Of a stretch of DNA of 6,098 nt, positions 5,432 through 6,098 are shown piece after piece. The stretch spans positions 1-6,098 of the forward strand of contig JAIOTF010000137.1 of the NCBI GenBank assembly GCA_021107195.1, read 5' to 3'. Position numbers and translations under genes: made by a program. The stretch is from Anaerolineaceae bacterium. Lineage in GTDB: Bacteria > Chloroflexota > Anaerolineae > Anaerolineales > Anaerolineaceae. The notes below the pieces were generated by a model. The model made no database searches and had not been told where the DNA came from. It was given only the letters and a program-made list of their open reading frames with translations. Within the stretch, counting starts at the first letter, position 1. The number at the start of each line of letters is the position of its first letter.

Positions 5432-6098
5432 TCAGAATTTGAATTGATGTAACGATTCAATGACTTTTTGTTGGTCTTCGTGTTCCAGGCCGTTGTGGAA
5501 AGGCAGGCGCAGGAGGGTGTCACTGATACGCTCAGTGACCGGGCAGTCTCCCGCTTCTCCGCCAAATTTCTTGCCCATGTCTGAAAGATGCAATGGGAGA
5601 TAATGAAAAACAGTGTAAATCCCCTTTTCTTTCAGGTAGGATATCAATTTTTGACGGATTTCCAGCGAGGGAAGGATCATGTAAAACATGTGATACGCCT
5701 GATCACAGTGCCGTGGGATAAAGGGCAGTTGAACATTATTTAAAACAGCCCAATCCGTCAGCCCGTCATTATAGGTTTCCCAGATGTTTTTTCTTTTATT
5801 TTGAATCCACTTAAATTTTTCGAATTGAGCGTATAGCAGGGCAGCAAGAATATCCGAGAGAAGATAGCTGGAGCCGATATCGACCCAGGTATATTTGTCG
5901 ACCATGCCGCGGAAGAAGCGGCTGCGATTGGTGCCTTTTTCGCGGATGATCTCTGCTCGGTCGACCAATTTAGGGTCATTAATCAGTAGAGCGCCGCCCT
6001 CTCCACAAGAGAAATTCTTGGTTTCATGGAAACTCTGGCTGGCAAGGCAGCCAAAGCTCCCCAGGTATTTGCCTTTGTATTTGCCAAAGAGGCCGTGT
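5432..6098 (-). CDS. wecE: dTDP-4-amino-4,6-dideoxygalactose transaminase-like aminotransferase, C-terminal part (5' end outside the window)
   Basis: The reading frame is open from the window edge (first whole codon at 6097) to TGA at 5432, giving 221 residues against about 376 for full-length WecE/RffA. It is a PLP enzyme of the DegT/DnrJ/EryC1/StrS family, which places an amino group on a dTDP-4-keto-6-deoxy sugar used for cell-surface polysaccharide. The PLP lysine is in SFHETKN (codon at 6017-6019). It is followed by CGEGGALLIND and then EKGTNRSRFFRG and VDKYTWVDIGSSY, a block very specific to the WecE/RffA branch as opposed to other sugar aminotransferases. The C-terminus ERISDTLLRLPFHNGLEHED also fits. 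A TTG at 5968 is an internal codon, not a start. The gene is the upstream member of a leftward run with the nucleoside phosphorylase and the peptidase. Its own sugar-pathway partners, if any, would lie beyond 6098. Confidence 0.85.
   Translation of the reverse strand, partial: HGLFGKYKGKYLGSFGCLASQSFHETKNFSCGEGGALLINDPKLVDRAEIIREKGTNRSRFFRGMVDKYTWVDIGSSYLLSDILAALLYAQFEKFKWIQNKRKNIWETYNDGLTDWAVLNNVQLPFIPRHCDQAYHMFYMILPSLEIRQKLISYLKEKGIYTVFHYLPLHLSDMGKKFGGEAGDCPVTERISDTLLRLPFHNGLEHEDQQKVIESLHQFKF

Noticed and set aside
5432..5968. Separate gene starting at the TTG at 5968
   Set aside because: The frame stays open upstream with the aminotransferase core (SFHETKN, CGEGGALL), so the TTG is an internal Leu codon of a truncated wecE.

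Overview
The window looks like ordinary chromosomal DNA of a bacterium of about 50% G+C, most likely a Chloroflexota of the Anaerolineae type. That assignment is an inference. It rests mainly on the membrane-anchored C39-like peptidase with a long Thr/Pro linker, a protein style common in that group. The general gene content (orphan-looking HPr/EI, a DUF89 protein, a WecE-type aminotransferase) does not contradict it. No mobile element, phage gene, CRISPR array or plasmid function is visible.

Left part, rightward (1-2465): the 3' end of histidyl-tRNA synthetase (hisS), then tRNA-His(GTG) 19 bases after the hisS stop and a strong intrinsic terminator. After a 160-base AT-rich leader come ptsH (HPr) and ptsI (enzyme I), overlapping by ATGA. 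Synthetase and cognate tRNA are neighbours. ptsH-ptsI form the general phosphorelay of the PEP:sugar phosphotransferase system, and no sugar-specific enzyme II component lies in the window. A 15-bp perfect hairpin at 2485-2521 separates these genes from the convergent right half and probably terminates transcription from both sides.

Right part, leftward (6098 down to 2527): a 5'-truncated WecE-type sugar aminotransferase, a nucleoside phosphorylase (26-base gap), a TPR / transmembrane / C39-like peptidase protein (15-base gap) and a DUF89 (ARMT1-like) metal-dependent phosphatase (74-base gap). The first three are spaced like an operon. The DUF89 gene has a good promoter of its own in its 74-base gap (extended -10 TGTTATGAT), so it may be expressed separately.

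Functionally the two halves look unrelated: tRNA charging and PEP phosphorelay on the left, and nucleotide-sugar / nucleoside metabolism plus an exported peptidase on the right. Nothing here amounts to a clear undescribed system. The points most worth checking are the nucleoside phosphorylase, which mixes uridine-phosphorylase framework with a purine-phosphorylase-like catalytic Asp, the cytoplasmic-TPR / outside-peptidase fusion, and what the HPr/EI pair phosphorylates.
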